A stretch of 64,000 nucleotides of DNA from Sphingomonas sp. R-74633 (GCF_013416555.1 NZ_JACCFG010000004.1:1-64000), one strand, 5' to 3'; positions 8,519-16,387 are shown, counted from the stretch's first letter. The notes: generated by a model not told the origin, from the letters alone. Program-made: numbers and translations.

Positions 8519-8811
8519 TTTGCAGTCTCCTCCTTGGGTTTCGGCGCTTCGGTGCCGAGCCCGAACGAATGGGCAAAGCCCAGCAGCGCTTCCTCGAGCA
8601 CCGAGAGCTTCAGGTGATAGATGATGGATTTGCCGGACTTTTCGGCATGGACCAGGTCGGCCTCCTTGAGCACGGCGAAGTGTGCCGACATGGTCGGCTT
8701 GGAGACGTCGAACTGGTCGCTGAGATCCCCCGCGCTCATCGGCCCCTTGCGCAGGAGCTGGAGCACGCGGCGGCGCGTGGGATCGGACAAGGCCTTGAAG
8801 ATCTGGCTCAT
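8515..8811 (-). CDS. ArsR/SdpR-family winged-helix repressor
   Basis: A 98-residue ArsR-type regulator: MSQIFKALSDPTRRRVLQLL at the N-terminus, recognition region DQFDVSKPTMSAHFAVLKEADLV at about 31-53, and a wing around AEKSGKSIIYHL. It lacks the CVC metal-binding motif of classical ArsR, which fits the SdpR autorepressor group. The ATG at 8811 lies one base from a perfect 26-bp palindrome and has no ribosome-binding site. It therefore looks like a leaderless, self-repressed gene co-transcribed with the membrane protein. Confidence 0.9.
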   Translation of the reverse strand: MSQIFKALSDPTRRRVLQLLRKGPMSAGDLSDQFDVSKPTMSAHFAVLKEADLVHAEKSGKSIIYHLKLSVLEEALLGFAHSFGLGTEAPKPKEETAK

Positions 8812-8812
8812 G

Positions 8813-8846
8813 ATTCGATAATTAGCTAATTATCGAATTGAGTCAA
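8813..8846 (-). promoter_or_regulatory. Leaderless promoter overlapped by a 26-bp palindromic operator
   Basis: 8813-8838 is a perfect 26-bp AT-rich palindrome. On the minus strand, TTGACT (8846-8841) is a -35 and AATTAT (8823-8818) a -10, with a 17-nt spacer. The predicted +1 falls on the A of the ArsR ATG at 8811. The operator covers the -10 and the start site, the classic layout for autorepression. No Shine-Dalgarno is possible. Confidence 0.75.
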
Positions 8847-8854
8847 GCGGTGAC

Positions 8855-9799
8855 CTAAAGGTGCCGCCGCAACCAGTCCTCGGCATCGCGGTTGGACTGG
8901 CGCGACACGCCGGCGGTCTTGTGGACGTTGAAGCCGTGGAAGCCGCCCGGATAGACGTGGAGCTCGGTCGGCACGCCGGCGCGGATCAGGCGGGCGGCAT
9001 AGGCGAGGTCCTCGTCGATGAAGAGATCGAGCGCGCCGGTGGAGATAAAGGCCGGCGGCAGGCCGGTCAGGTCCTCGGCGCGCGCGGCGGCAGCATAAGG
9101 CGAGATGCCCTCCCCGCCCGGCTCGGCGGCGAGATAGCAGCGCCAGCCGAAGCGGTTGCTGCCCAGGTTCCAGATGAACTCGCCAGCACTGGGATTGGGT
9201 TCGGCGGTGCAGGTGCGGTCATCGACCATCGGATAGATGAGCTGCTGGAAGGCGATGGCGAATTCGCCGCGGTCGCGCACGAGCAGCGCCAGCGCGGCGG
9301 CGAGGCCACCGCCGGCGCTTTCGCCGCGGATGCCGATCCGCTCGGGATCGATGCCGAGATCGGCGGCGTGTTCGTGGAGCCAGGCGAGGCCGGCATAGCA
9401 ATCATCGAGCGGGCCCGGGAACGGCGTTTCGGGCGCGAGGCGATAGTCGACGCTGACCAGCACGCAGCCCAAAGCCTCGACCATCAGCCGGTGGACGGGC
9501 TCCATTGTCGCCGCCGCGCCGCCGACATAGCCACCGCCATGGATGTGATAGAGGCAGGGCAGGATCTCGCCCGTGCTGCCCGCCGGGCGATAAAGCAGCA
9601 TCGGCACGTCGGGTGCGCCGTCGTGGCCGGGCGCGGCCAGTTCCTGCTTGTCGACGCGCTCGGGGTTCTCGACTTCGCCGAACGGGATCCGGCCGGGTGC
9701 GCGGACCAGCGGCAACAGGCTCTCCTCGAGCGTGACCGCCGGCCAGAGATCGAGCAGGTCGAACAGCTCCGGATCAACGAGGTGGCGCGTTCCGGTCAT
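8855..9799 (-). CDS. Alpha/beta hydrolase, hormone-sensitive-lipase (family IV) type
   Basis: A 314-residue cytoplasmic esterase. HGGG at residues 87-90 forms the oxyanion hole and GESAGGG at 159-165 carries the nucleophile Ser161; the acid lies in the STGALDLFIDED region and the His in GGFHGFNVH. These are the hallmarks of the HSL family, which hydrolyses short-to-medium acyl esters. There is no signal peptide. It begins 16 nt after the thiolase stop codon and is the last gene of a three-gene operon (hydrolase, thiolase, hydrolase). It may cleave an ester intermediate or a lactone of the imported substrate. Confidence 0.9.
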   Translation of the reverse strand: MTGTRHLVDPELFDLLDLWPAVTLEESLLPLVRAPGRIPFGEVENPERVDKQELAAPGHDGAPDVPMLLYRPAGSTGEILPCLYHIHGGGYVGGAAATMEPVHRLMVEALGCVLVSVDYRLAPETPFPGPLDDCYAGLAWLHEHAADLGIDPERIGIRGESAGGGLAAALALLVRDRGEFAIAFQQLIYPMVDDRTCTAEPNPSAGEFIWNLGSNRFGWRCYLAAEPGGEGISPYAAAARAEDLTGLPPAFISTGALDLFIDEDLAYAARLIRAGVPTELHVYPGGFHGFNVHKTAGVSRQSNRDAEDWLRRHL

Positions 9800-9814
9800 G
9801 CTCTCTCAGTCCAG

Positions 9815-10996
9815 TCAGGCGCGCCCGTATAGCGTCACGACGCAGGCGCCGCCCAGCCCGAGATTGTGCTGCAGGCCGAAGCGCATGTCCGCGACCTGGC
9901 GCCGGTCGGCGGCGCCGCGCAGCTGCTGGGTGAGCTCATAGCATTGGGCGAGGCCGGTGGCGCCGAGCGGGTGGCCCTTTGAGAGCAGGCCGCCCGAGGG
10001 ATTGGTGACGTGCTTGCCGCCGTACGTGTTGCCGCCCGAGCGGATATAGGCTTCCGCCCCACCCTCGGCGCACAGGCCGAGCGCCTCGTAGCTGATCAGC
10101 TCATTGGCAGTGAAACAGTCGTGGAGCTCGATCGCCTGGATGTCGTCGGGGCCGATGCCGGCCTGATCATAGACCATGCGCGCGGCTTCGCGGGTCATCT
10201 CATAGCCGACGACGCTCATCATCGAACCGCCGGCGAAGGTCTCGGCATAGTCGGTGGTCATCGCCTGGCCGAGAATCTCTACGCTCGCGTCGAGCCCGTG
10301 CTTCGCGGCGAAGGCGGGCGATACCAGCAAGGCGGCCGCGGCGCCGCAGGTGGGCGGGCAGGCCTGGAAGCGGGTGAGCGGTCCGTAGAGATGCTTCGAG
10401 GCCATGACCTCGTCGAGCGTCAGCGGGTCGCGGAACAGCGCGAGCGGGTTGTTCGCGGCATGGGCGCGGGCCTTGACCGCGATCATGCCGAACACCTCGT
10501 CGGGGGCGCCGTAGCGGCTCTGATAGTCGAGCCCTGCCCCGCCGAACTGCTGCGCGACAAGCGGCGAGGTGTCGTCCTGGCCGAGCAATTGCTCCTGGCG
10601 GGTCAGATGATGATCGAGCGAACGCTTGCGGTCGTTGAACACCGCGCCAAGCGCGCCGGGCAGCATCTGCTCGAAGCCGAAGGCGAGCACGCAGTCGGCC
10701 ATGCCGCTCTCGATCGCCTGGCGCGCGAGGAACAGCGCAGTCGATCCCGTCGAGCAGTTGTTGTTGACGTTGACGATCGGGATGCCCGTGCAGCCGACCC
10801 GGTAGAGTGCCGACTGGCCGGCGGTGGAATCGGCATAGACATAGCCGGCATAGGCCTGCTGGACCTGGCTGTAGTCGATCCCCGCATCGGCGAGCGCGGC
10901 GCGGATCGCCTTCTCGGCCATCACGTCCCAGTCCTCGCTCTGGCCGGGCTTGGTGAAGGGGATCATGCCGACGCCGGCGATGCGGGTGCGGGGCAT
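9815..10996 (-). CDS. Thiolase-family protein (SCPx/lipid-transfer type acetyl-CoA acyltransferase)
   Basis: A 393-residue thiolase-fold protein. The nucleophilic cysteine is Cys81 in NNNCSTGSTAL, and the C-terminal SKGHPLGATGLAQ carries the catalytic His. The order and spacing match the sterol-carrier-protein-x thiolases often found in steroid, terpenoid or branched-chain side-chain degradation. These proteins catalyse thiolytic or retro-Claisen cleavage of beta-keto- or beta-hydroxyacyl-CoA. Its ATG overlaps the stop of the upstream hydrolase (TGATG), implying translational coupling. Some SCPx-like members need a DUF35/OB-fold partner, and none is visible here. Confidence 0.88.
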   Translation of the reverse strand: MPRTRIAGVGMIPFTKPGQSEDWDVMAEKAIRAALADAGIDYSQVQQAYAGYVYADSTAGQSALYRVGCTGIPIVNVNNNCSTGSTALFLARQAIESGMADCVLAFGFEQMLPGALGAVFNDRKRSLDHHLTRQEQLLGQDDTSPLVAQQFGGAGLDYQSRYGAPDEVFGMIAVKARAHAANNPLALFRDPLTLDEVMASKHLYGPLTRFQACPPTCGAAAALLVSPAFAAKHGLDASVEILGQAMTTDYAETFAGGSMMSVVGYEMTREAARMVYDQAGIGPDDIQAIELHDCFTANELISYEALGLCAEGGAEAYIRSGGNTYGGKHVTNPSGGLLSKGHPLGATGLAQCYELTQQLRGAADRRQVADMRFGLQHNLGLGGACVVTLYGRA

Positions 10997-11799
10997 CAGT
11001 TGGTGCCCTTGGCGTCGACTGCGTCGATGAAGCCGAGGAAGTCGCGGGTGGACGCCTCGTTGTTGGCGACGAGGTAATTGTGGCCGGCACCCTTATACTC
11101 GACGTAGCGGCTGTGCGGCAGGATCTCGTGGAGCTTGCGCCCTTGCTCGACGGGCACGGCCTTGTCCTCGTCGCCGTGGAGGACGAGGACCGGCATGGTC
11201 ATTTTCTCGCGGGCGCGCTCGGGCGTGCTGGCGTAATTGGCGATGGCATAGGCCTGGGCGCGGACGCCTGCCATGGTGAACTGGTCCTGCGCGAGCACGC
11301 CGATGTCGTGGAGCGCGGCGTCGCGTGGGGCGGCAGAGCCGTAATTCTCCGGCTTGGCGCGCTTGAACAGCGCGCGGACGATCCAGCGCGGCAGATTGTA
11401 CATCAGCTTCTGGGCGCCCTTGATCTCGGTCTTCTCGGTCTTGAGCATCGTGCAGCCCAGCGTCGCGGAGAGCGTGTGCTCGGGATAGGCCATCGCGAAT
11501 TCGCCCGCGATGCCGCCGCCCATCGAGACGCCGTAGACATGCGCCCTGGTCTCGCCCGCCGCTTCGAGCACGGCCAGCGCATCGGCGGCCATCTGCTCGA
11601 CGGTGACGCCTGACGTGGTGTCGCTCTCGCCGGTGCCGCGATTGTCGAACCAGATCGCGCGGTGGTTTTTGGTGAGGGCGGGCAGCAGCGGATACCACAT
11701 CCGCGAACTGTAGAGATGGCCCATGATCAGCAGGACCGGCGTGCCCTGCCCTTCGGCTTCCCAATGGATCTTTGCACCGCTGCTTTGAACGAATGGCAC
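10996..11799 (-). CDS. Alpha/beta hydrolase (fold family with GVSMGG elbow)
   Basis: A 267-residue alpha/beta hydrolase. The nucleophile elbow is GVSMGG with Ser at about 92; the segment FDNRGTGESD at 51-60 is typical of the 3-oxoadipate enol-lactonase/epoxide hydrolase-like group; HGDEDKAVPVEQGRKL and GAGHN supply the acid and histidine. The start is GTG at 11799, with AGGAGAG 7-8 nt upstream; the longer frame to 11868 begins in promoter sequence. It is the first gene of the hydrolase-thiolase-hydrolase operon, and the motif shared with the acyl-CoA synthetase promoter lies 63 nt upstream. Confidence 0.9.
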   Translation of the reverse strand: MPFVQSSGAKIHWEAEGQGTPVLLIMGHLYSSRMWYPLLPALTKNHRAIWFDNRGTGESDTTSGVTVEQMAADALAVLEAAGETRAHVYGVSMGGGIAGEFAMAYPEHTLSATLGCTMLKTEKTEIKGAQKLMYNLPRWIVRALFKRAKPENYGSAAPRDAALHDIGVLAQDQFTMAGVRAQAYAIANYASTPERAREKMTMPVLVLHGDEDKAVPVEQGRKLHEILPHSRYVEYKGAGHNYLVANNEASTRDFLGFIDAVDAKGTN

Positions 11800-11861
11800 G
11801 GTCTTCTCTCCTGCGCGGTCTTTGTGCCGCTGAAGGGAAACACAGCATGCCGGGGTGCGGG

Positions 11862-11885
11862 CTGTCAATCTTCATTCATGAATCA
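11862..11885 (-). promoter_or_regulatory. Promoter motif and TetR-like dyad of the hydrolase-thiolase operon
   Basis: The 15-nt block 11862-11876 is identical to 5240-5254 and contains TTGACA on the minus strand. It overlaps TCATTCATGAATCA (11872-11885), a near-palindrome of the same type as those upstream of the TonB-receptor gene. A repressor bound here would cover the -35 region. Confidence 0.6.
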
Positions 11886-11899
11886 ATTAGTTTGTTACG

Positions 11900-11932
11900 G
11901 ATCAGGCGCTGATCGATATTGTACGACAATAT
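11900..11932. promoter_or_regulatory. Two adjacent perfect inverted repeats upstream of the secreted hydrolase gene
   Basis: GATCAG-GCG-CTGATC (11900-11914) and ATATTGT-ACG-ACAATAT (11916-11932) lie side by side. Both have three-base centres. They sit between divergent transcription units, about 130 nt upstream of the gene at 12065. They look like operators for one or two regulators. Confidence 0.45.
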
Positions 11933-12064
11933 TGTGAATACGGTTCGACAACTGTCAGCACGCGCCATAGGATCGCCCGCAAGACGCCGGCGCCTCGCTG
12001 CTGGCCATCCATCAAATCCAAGCTGGAGAGTGCGTAAAAAACCAAAATAAAGGAGAGGGTTATA

Positions 12065-13159
12065 ATGAAAAAACAAAGCATATTCGGGCTCGCGCTGCTT
12101 GCGACGATCGCGGCGGCCGGGGCAACGACATGGCAAGCGGACAATGTCGTCGGACCGGTCGTCACCCCGGCGACCGAACAGGTCCAGACCACGCTGGCGG
12201 CTGCCGTTTCGCTCGAGCCGACAGCGTCCGCGAGCACCGCTTCGCTGGCGACGACGGTAGACGCGATCCGGCATGACATCGCAGCGACGACGGTCGACTC
12301 CACCGCTACGCAGAAGAACAATTCGCAGACCGGCGTGCCCAACAAGAACCTGACGCTGGTGCCGACAAGCCCCTCGGCCCGGGTCGGGCGGCTCGCGCTG
12401 TTCATCATGGGCACCAACAGCAGCGAGACCAAGGAGCAGGAGATCGTCTATGCCGGCGCCAAGCGCGGCTACCACGCGATCGCCCTCGCCTATCCCAACG
12501 CCGACGCAGTGGCGGTGCTGTGCGCCGGCTCGACCGACACCGCCTGCACGGGAAATGTGCGCAAGGAGATGCTGACCGGCGCGAATGTCAGCACCAAGGT
12601 GACCGTCGCGGTGAAGGACTCGGTGGAGACGCGGCTGCAGAAGCTGCTGACTTATCTGAATGCGACCTACCCGGCGGAGGGCTGGGGCGTGTATCTTTCG
12701 GGTACGTCGATCAACTGGTCGATGATCAGCGCCGTCGGGCATTCGCAGGGCGCGGGGCACGTGGCGTATCTCGCCAAGCTCCATTCGCTGTACCGCGCGA
12801 CGATGATCTCGGGTGTTGCCGACAAGACCTCGACCGGCGCGGTGGCACCGTGGCTGTCGACCACCAACATCACGCCCGTCGGCAACCAATACGGCTTCTC
12901 GCATACGTCCGATGCGACGGTGACTATCGCCACGGCGGAGGCGAGCTGGAACGCGATCGGGCTGGCGAGCCTGGGCACGCTGACGATGACCGACGGCGCC
13001 ACTGCGCCCTATGGCAGCTCGCACAAGCTCAAGACCTCGCTCGCCTCGGTCGGCGGCACCAACATCCATCTGTCGATGGCGGATGACGACAAGATGCCGC
13101 GCAATACCGACGGCACGCCGAAATACGAGCCGGTGTGGGACTATATGGCCTTCCCCTAA
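12065..13159 (+). CDS. Secreted alpha/beta hydrolase-like protein (BPSS1187-like)
   Basis: A 364-residue exported protein. The signal peptide is short (about residues 1-20), followed by a low-complexity Ala/Thr/Ser linker to about 90. The hydrolase core has ALFIMGTNSS at 111-120 near the oxyanion strand and a nucleophile elbow GHSQGAG with Ser at about 227. A histidine in GTNIHLSMADDDK may complete the triad. Two cysteines in the AVLCAGSTDTACTG segment may form a disulfide. The ATG has a strong GGAGAGG site. It is a second extracytoplasmic hydrolase in this cluster; the activity is unknown. Confidence 0.82.
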   Translation: MKKQSIFGLALLATIAAAGATTWQADNVVGPVVTPATEQVQTTLAAAVSLEPTASASTASLATTVDAIRHDIAATTVDSTATQKNNSQTGVPNKNLTLVPTSPSARVGRLALFIMGTNSSETKEQEIVYAGAKRGYHAIALAYPNADAVAVLCAGSTDTACTGNVRKEMLTGANVSTKVTVAVKDSVETRLQKLLTYLNATYPAEGWGVYLSGTSINWSMISAVGHSQGAGHVAYLAKLHSLYRATMISGVADKTSTGAVAPWLSTTNITPVGNQYGFSHTSDATVTIATAEASWNAIGLASLGTLTMTDGATAPYGSSHKLKTSLASVGGTNIHLSMADDDKMPRNTDGTPKYEPVWDYMAFP

Positions 13160-13168
13160 GCCATAAGG

Positions 13169-13198
13169 GGGAGCCGGTGCCCCCGCGCACCGGCTCCC
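13169..13198. terminator. Bidirectional terminator hairpin
   Basis: Perfect 11-bp GC-rich arms (13169-13179 and 13188-13198) with an 8-nt loop lie between convergent genes, followed by CTTCT-type pyrimidines on the plus strand. Confidence 0.65.
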
Positions 13199-13205
13199 TT
13201 CTGGC

Positions 13206-14018
13206 TCAGAAGGCCGCGCTCACCGAGAAGACAATCCTCGAATCCGCGATCGACGAACCATCCTTCACCCGCGAGAAATTGGGCTGGAGATAGGCCGAGT
13301 CTGCCTTGCTGATGTCGGTGTCGACATAGGCCACCCCCAGCGTGAGCGGCCCGACCGCGACATCGGCGCCAAGCATCCAGTCGAGATAGGAGCCGGTGGG
13401 CGCCACGCTGGTGCCGTTCGGCCCGAGACCCGGATTGCCCTTCGACCCGCCGAGATGCGCCTTCAGCGTTACCGGCGTGCCGGGAACGCCGCTGCTGATA
13501 TCGGCCCAGAGATAGAGATTATCCTCCTTGTCGCCGATCGCGCTCTGGGGCGTGTTGCTCCAGTTGCCGAGCGCTTCCTGCGACGGCGCATAAGCGACAC
13601 CCGCGAGCATCGAGACCGGGCCGATCGAGCTGCTGAGCTTCACATAGGGTTCGGCGAAGTCGGTCTTGTCGGCGCCCGACGGGTACATGTACCAGGTCAC
13701 GCCGACATCGACCGCAAGGCCGTCGCCAAGCTGCGCCTTGTAGCCGGCGACGAGGTCGAGCTCCATATTGGCGCCGCCGAACGTGCCCCAGCCCGAGAGG
13801 TTCGAGGCCCAGGTGCCGGCGTAAAGCCCGCTTTCATGGCTGACGGTGATGCCGCCCTGCACGGCCATGCCCTTGTCGGTCTGCGACACGCCACGGAAGC
13901 GATAGTCGGAGACCAAAGCGATGTTGCCGGAGACGGTGACGGGCCCCGGCGCTTCTTCCTGCGCGAAAGCCGGTGCGGCCGTGCAGCACAGCACGGCCGC
14001 GATGAGATGCTTCTTCAT
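13206..14018 (-). CDS. TorF-family putative porin (TIGR02001/Gcw_chp)
   Basis: A 270-residue outer-membrane protein with signal peptide MKKHLIAAVLCCTAAPAFA and a start of the mature region (VSGNIALVSDYRFRGVSQTDKGMAVQGG) that is characteristic of the TorF/Gcw_chp family. The rest is amphipathic beta-strand sequence ending in a terminal Phe (SVSAAF). The family is predicted to form small beta-barrels; its substrate is not well established. The gene is monocistronic by position and is preceded by a strongly structured leader at 14057-14122. Confidence 0.87.
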   Translation of the reverse strand: MKKHLIAAVLCCTAAPAFAQEEAPGPVTVSGNIALVSDYRFRGVSQTDKGMAVQGGITVSHESGLYAGTWASNLSGWGTFGGANMELDLVAGYKAQLGDGLAVDVGVTWYMYPSGADKTDFAEPYVKLSSSIGPVSMLAGVAYAPSQEALGNWSNTPQSAIGDKEDNLYLWADISSGVPGTPVTLKAHLGGSKGNPGLGPNGTSVAPTGSYLDWMLGADVAVGPLTLGVAYVDTDISKADSAYLQPNFSRVKDGSSIADSRIVFSVSAAF

Positions 14019-14056
14019 GCGGGCATTCCCCTTTCAATCGAGAATGTTCCCGCCTG

Positions 14057-14122
14057 CGGTCGGAAAGTGCGGCCCTCTCATCCCGGAAGGGAGGTAGGAC
14101 GGGAGCCGCTGCTTTCCGACCG
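14057..14122 (-). promoter_or_regulatory. Long structured RNA element upstream of the TorF-like gene
   Basis: Perfect 11-bp arms CGGTCGGAAAG (14057-14067) and CTTTCCGACCG (14112-14122) enclose further pairing (GCGG/CCGC and CCC/GGG, with small internal loops) and a loop of about 26 nt. It lies 39 nt upstream of the TorF-like start and 62 nt downstream of the SulP stop. No T-tract follows, so a 5' leader or small RNA is more likely than an intrinsic terminator. The remaining intergenic sequence to 14183 shows nothing I can name. Confidence 0.5.
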
Positions 14123-14183
14123 TCTTGATGCCGGGCTAGTCGCGCCGACGGGTTGCTCCTTCGTAATAAAGTGTTGCTGCGCC

Positions 14184-15695
14184 TCAGGCCGGCTGGAGCT
14201 TGCGGAGCTGATCGGGATGCCCGCTCAGCTCGACCTTGAGCCCGCGGGCACGGCGGCGCTGCACCCAGTCGCGCAACGTCTCGGCGCTGGTGTGGTCGAT
14301 CGCCGGCACCTTGTCGAAGGCGAGATGGACCGGCTGGTCGCCCGGCACCGCGTCGAGCGCGCTGTTGAGCTTGGGCAAGGTGACGAAGGTCGCCGCACCG
14401 TCGAGATTGATGCGGTGCTTGTCGTCGCCATGCTCGGCATCAACCTTGAGGCGCAGGCGGCGGAAGTGCGGGAGCAGCTCGAGCACCGAGAGCGCCAGGC
14501 CGACGAGCACGCCGGTCAGCAGGTCGGTCGCGATCACCAGCACGAAGGTCACTGCCCAGATCGCGGCGGGCAATGCGCCGTAATGCTTGAACAGGTGCCG
14601 GACATGGCTGACGCTGACCAGCTTCCAGCCGGTGACGACGAGCACGCCGCCGAGCGCAGCCATCGGGATCTCGCGCAGCAGCCAGGGCAGCAACGCGGCG
14701 AAGCCGAGCAGCCAGGCGCCGTGGAGCACCGCCGACATGCGGGTGATCGCACCCGCCTGGACGTTGGCCGAGCTGCGCACGATCACGCCGGTCATCGGCA
14801 GCGCGCCGGCGAGGCCGCAGAGCAGGTTGCCGACACCCTGTGCGCGCAGCTCCTTGTTATAGTCGGTGCGCACGCCGTCATGCATGCGATCGACCGCGGC
14901 GGCCGAGAGCAGAGTCTCGGCGCTGGCGATGAAGGCGACGGCGAAAGCGGCGATCAGGATCGTCGGGCTGAGAAACCAGCCGAGGAAGTCGCTGCCCGGT
15001 AGGGTAACCGCGGAGGCGAGCGAATCCGGCACCGCGACGCGGACGACCTCGAGCCCGAAGCCGAACGCAACCAGCGTAGCGCCGACCACGCCGACCAGCG
15101 CGCCCGGGATCAGGCGTAGCGCCTGGGGCTTCAACTTGTCCCAGCCGAGCATCAGCCCGATCGTCAGCACGCCGAGGCCGAGCGCCAGCTCGGTGCCGGC
15201 GATGTTGGTCGGATCGAGGCCGAACAACCGGCCGGGGAGCGCGGCGAGGTTCTCGAGCCCGCTGGAAAGCGGCTTGGCGTCGAACAGCGTATGAAACTGG
15301 CCGACGACGATCAGCGCGCCGATACCGGCGAGCATGCCGTGCACCACGGCGGGCGAGATCGCGCGGAACCAGCCACCGACCTTTACCACGCCGGCCAGCA
15401 CCTGAAGCGCGCCAGCGAGCACGAGGATCGCGCCGAGTGCGGCGAGGCCATGCTCGCGGATCAGCTCGAAGACGATGACGGCCAGGCCGGCAGCGGGGCC
15501 GCTGACCTGAAGCGGCGAGCCGGCGATCAGGCCGACGACGAGGCCGCCGATGATGCCGGTGAGCAGGCCCTTTTCGGGCGGCATGCCCGAGGCGACGGCG
15601 ATGCCCATGCAGAGCGGCATCGCGACGAGGAAGACCACAATCGACGCCGTGAAGTCACGGACGACCCAGCCCTTGGGGAGCGCGGCGGAGATCAT
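14184..15695 (-). CDS. SulP-family anion transporter with C-terminal STAS-like domain
   Basis: A 503-residue SulP/SLC26 transporter. It begins MISAALPKGWVVRDFTASIVVFLVAMPLCMG; roughly 10-12 membrane segments follow, with IASAETLLSAAAVDRMHDGVRTDYNKELRAQG as the conserved SulP region. A shortened STAS-like domain covers about 415-503. The ATG at 15695 overlaps the stop of the upstream carbonic anhydrase gene by 4 nt (ATGA). This tight coupling, known in other bacteria, points to bicarbonate transport rather than sulfate. The longer open frame upstream of 15695 lies within the carbonic anhydrase gene and is not used. Confidence 0.92.
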   Translation of the reverse strand: MISAALPKGWVVRDFTASIVVFLVAMPLCMGIAVASGMPPEKGLLTGIIGGLVVGLIAGSPLQVSGPAAGLAVIVFELIREHGLAALGAILVLAGALQVLAGVVKVGGWFRAISPAVVHGMLAGIGALIVVGQFHTLFDAKPLSSGLENLAALPGRLFGLDPTNIAGTELALGLGVLTIGLMLGWDKLKPQALRLIPGALVGVVGATLVAFGFGLEVVRVAVPDSLASAVTLPGSDFLGWFLSPTILIAAFAVAFIASAETLLSAAAVDRMHDGVRTDYNKELRAQGVGNLLCGLAGALPMTGVIVRSSANVQAGAITRMSAVLHGAWLLGFAALLPWLLREIPMAALGGVLVVTGWKLVSVSHVRHLFKHYGALPAAIWAVTFVLVIATDLLTGVLVGLALSVLELLPHFRRLRLKVDAEHGDDKHRINLDGAATFVTLPKLNSALDAVPGDQPVHLAFDKVPAIDHTSAETLRDWVQRRRARGLKVELSGHPDQLRKLQPA

Positions 15696-16387
15696 TCTGC
15701 AGCTTCCACCAGATCGAAATCGGCAGCGCGGCGCTGGCCCGACTTCACCGCGACCGGAAGCGGCTGATCGTCGCGGACGATCTGGAAGCGGTTGGTGTCG
15801 CCGTCGAGCGCGAGGATCTGGCCGGCATGGATGTCGACGAACCAGCCGTGCAGCGCGATCTCGCCGCGCGCGATCCCCGATGCGACCGAAGGGTGCGTGC
15901 GCAGATGCGCGATCTGGGCGACGACATTCTCGAGGCTGATCGCGCGGACGCGCTCGCCGTCGGTGAGGCCGGGATAGGCGTCCGCCACGACCTTCTGCGC
16001 GGCATCCGAGTGGTTCAGCCACACTGCCACATTGGGCATCTGGGCGACCATTTCGGGATGGGCGACGGCCTTCATCGCGCCGCAGTCCGAATGGCCGCAG
16101 ACGATGATGTCACGCACACCGAGCGCCATCACGGCATATTCGACGGTGGCCGAGACGCCGCCGATCTTCTGGGCGAAGGGCGGGACGATGTTGCCGGCGT
16201 TGCGGCAGACGAACAGGTCGCCGGGCGCGGCCTGCATGATGTGCTCGGGCACGACGCGCGAGTCGGCGCAGGAGATCATCAGCGCCTTGGGGCTCTGCCC
16301 CTGGGTAGCGAGCTTGCCGTAGAGATCGCTCTGGTTCGGGAAGACGGTCTTCTCGAAGCTGAAGACCCGGCCAATCAACTCGTTCAC
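15692..16387 (-). CDS. Beta-carbonic anhydrase
   Basis: A 231-residue beta-class carbonic anhydrase that interconverts CO2 and bicarbonate. The zinc ligands Cys40, His99 and Cys102 and the catalytic dyad Asp42-Arg44 are present (SCADSRV and CGHSDCG). The length is standard. It is translated into the SulP transporter gene with a 4-nt overlap, so the pair probably supplies bicarbonate for anaplerosis or pH control. Confidence 0.95.
   Translation of the reverse strand: MNELIGRVFSFEKTVFPNQSDLYGKLATQGQSPKALMISCADSRVVPEHIMQAAPGDLFVCRNAGNIVPPFAQKIGGVSATVEYAVMALGVRDIIVCGHSDCGAMKAVAHPEMVAQMPNVAVWLNHSDAAQKVVADAYPGLTDGERVRAISLENVVAQIAHLRTHPSVASGIARGEIALHGWFVDIHAGQILALDGDTNRFQIVRDDQPLPVAVKSGQRRAADFDLVEAAE

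Noticed and set aside
15696..16022. N-terminal extension of the SulP reading frame to 16022
   Set aside because: It lies inside the carbonic anhydrase gene and reads as Arg-rich shadow sequence; the ATG at 15695 has a normal SulP start.
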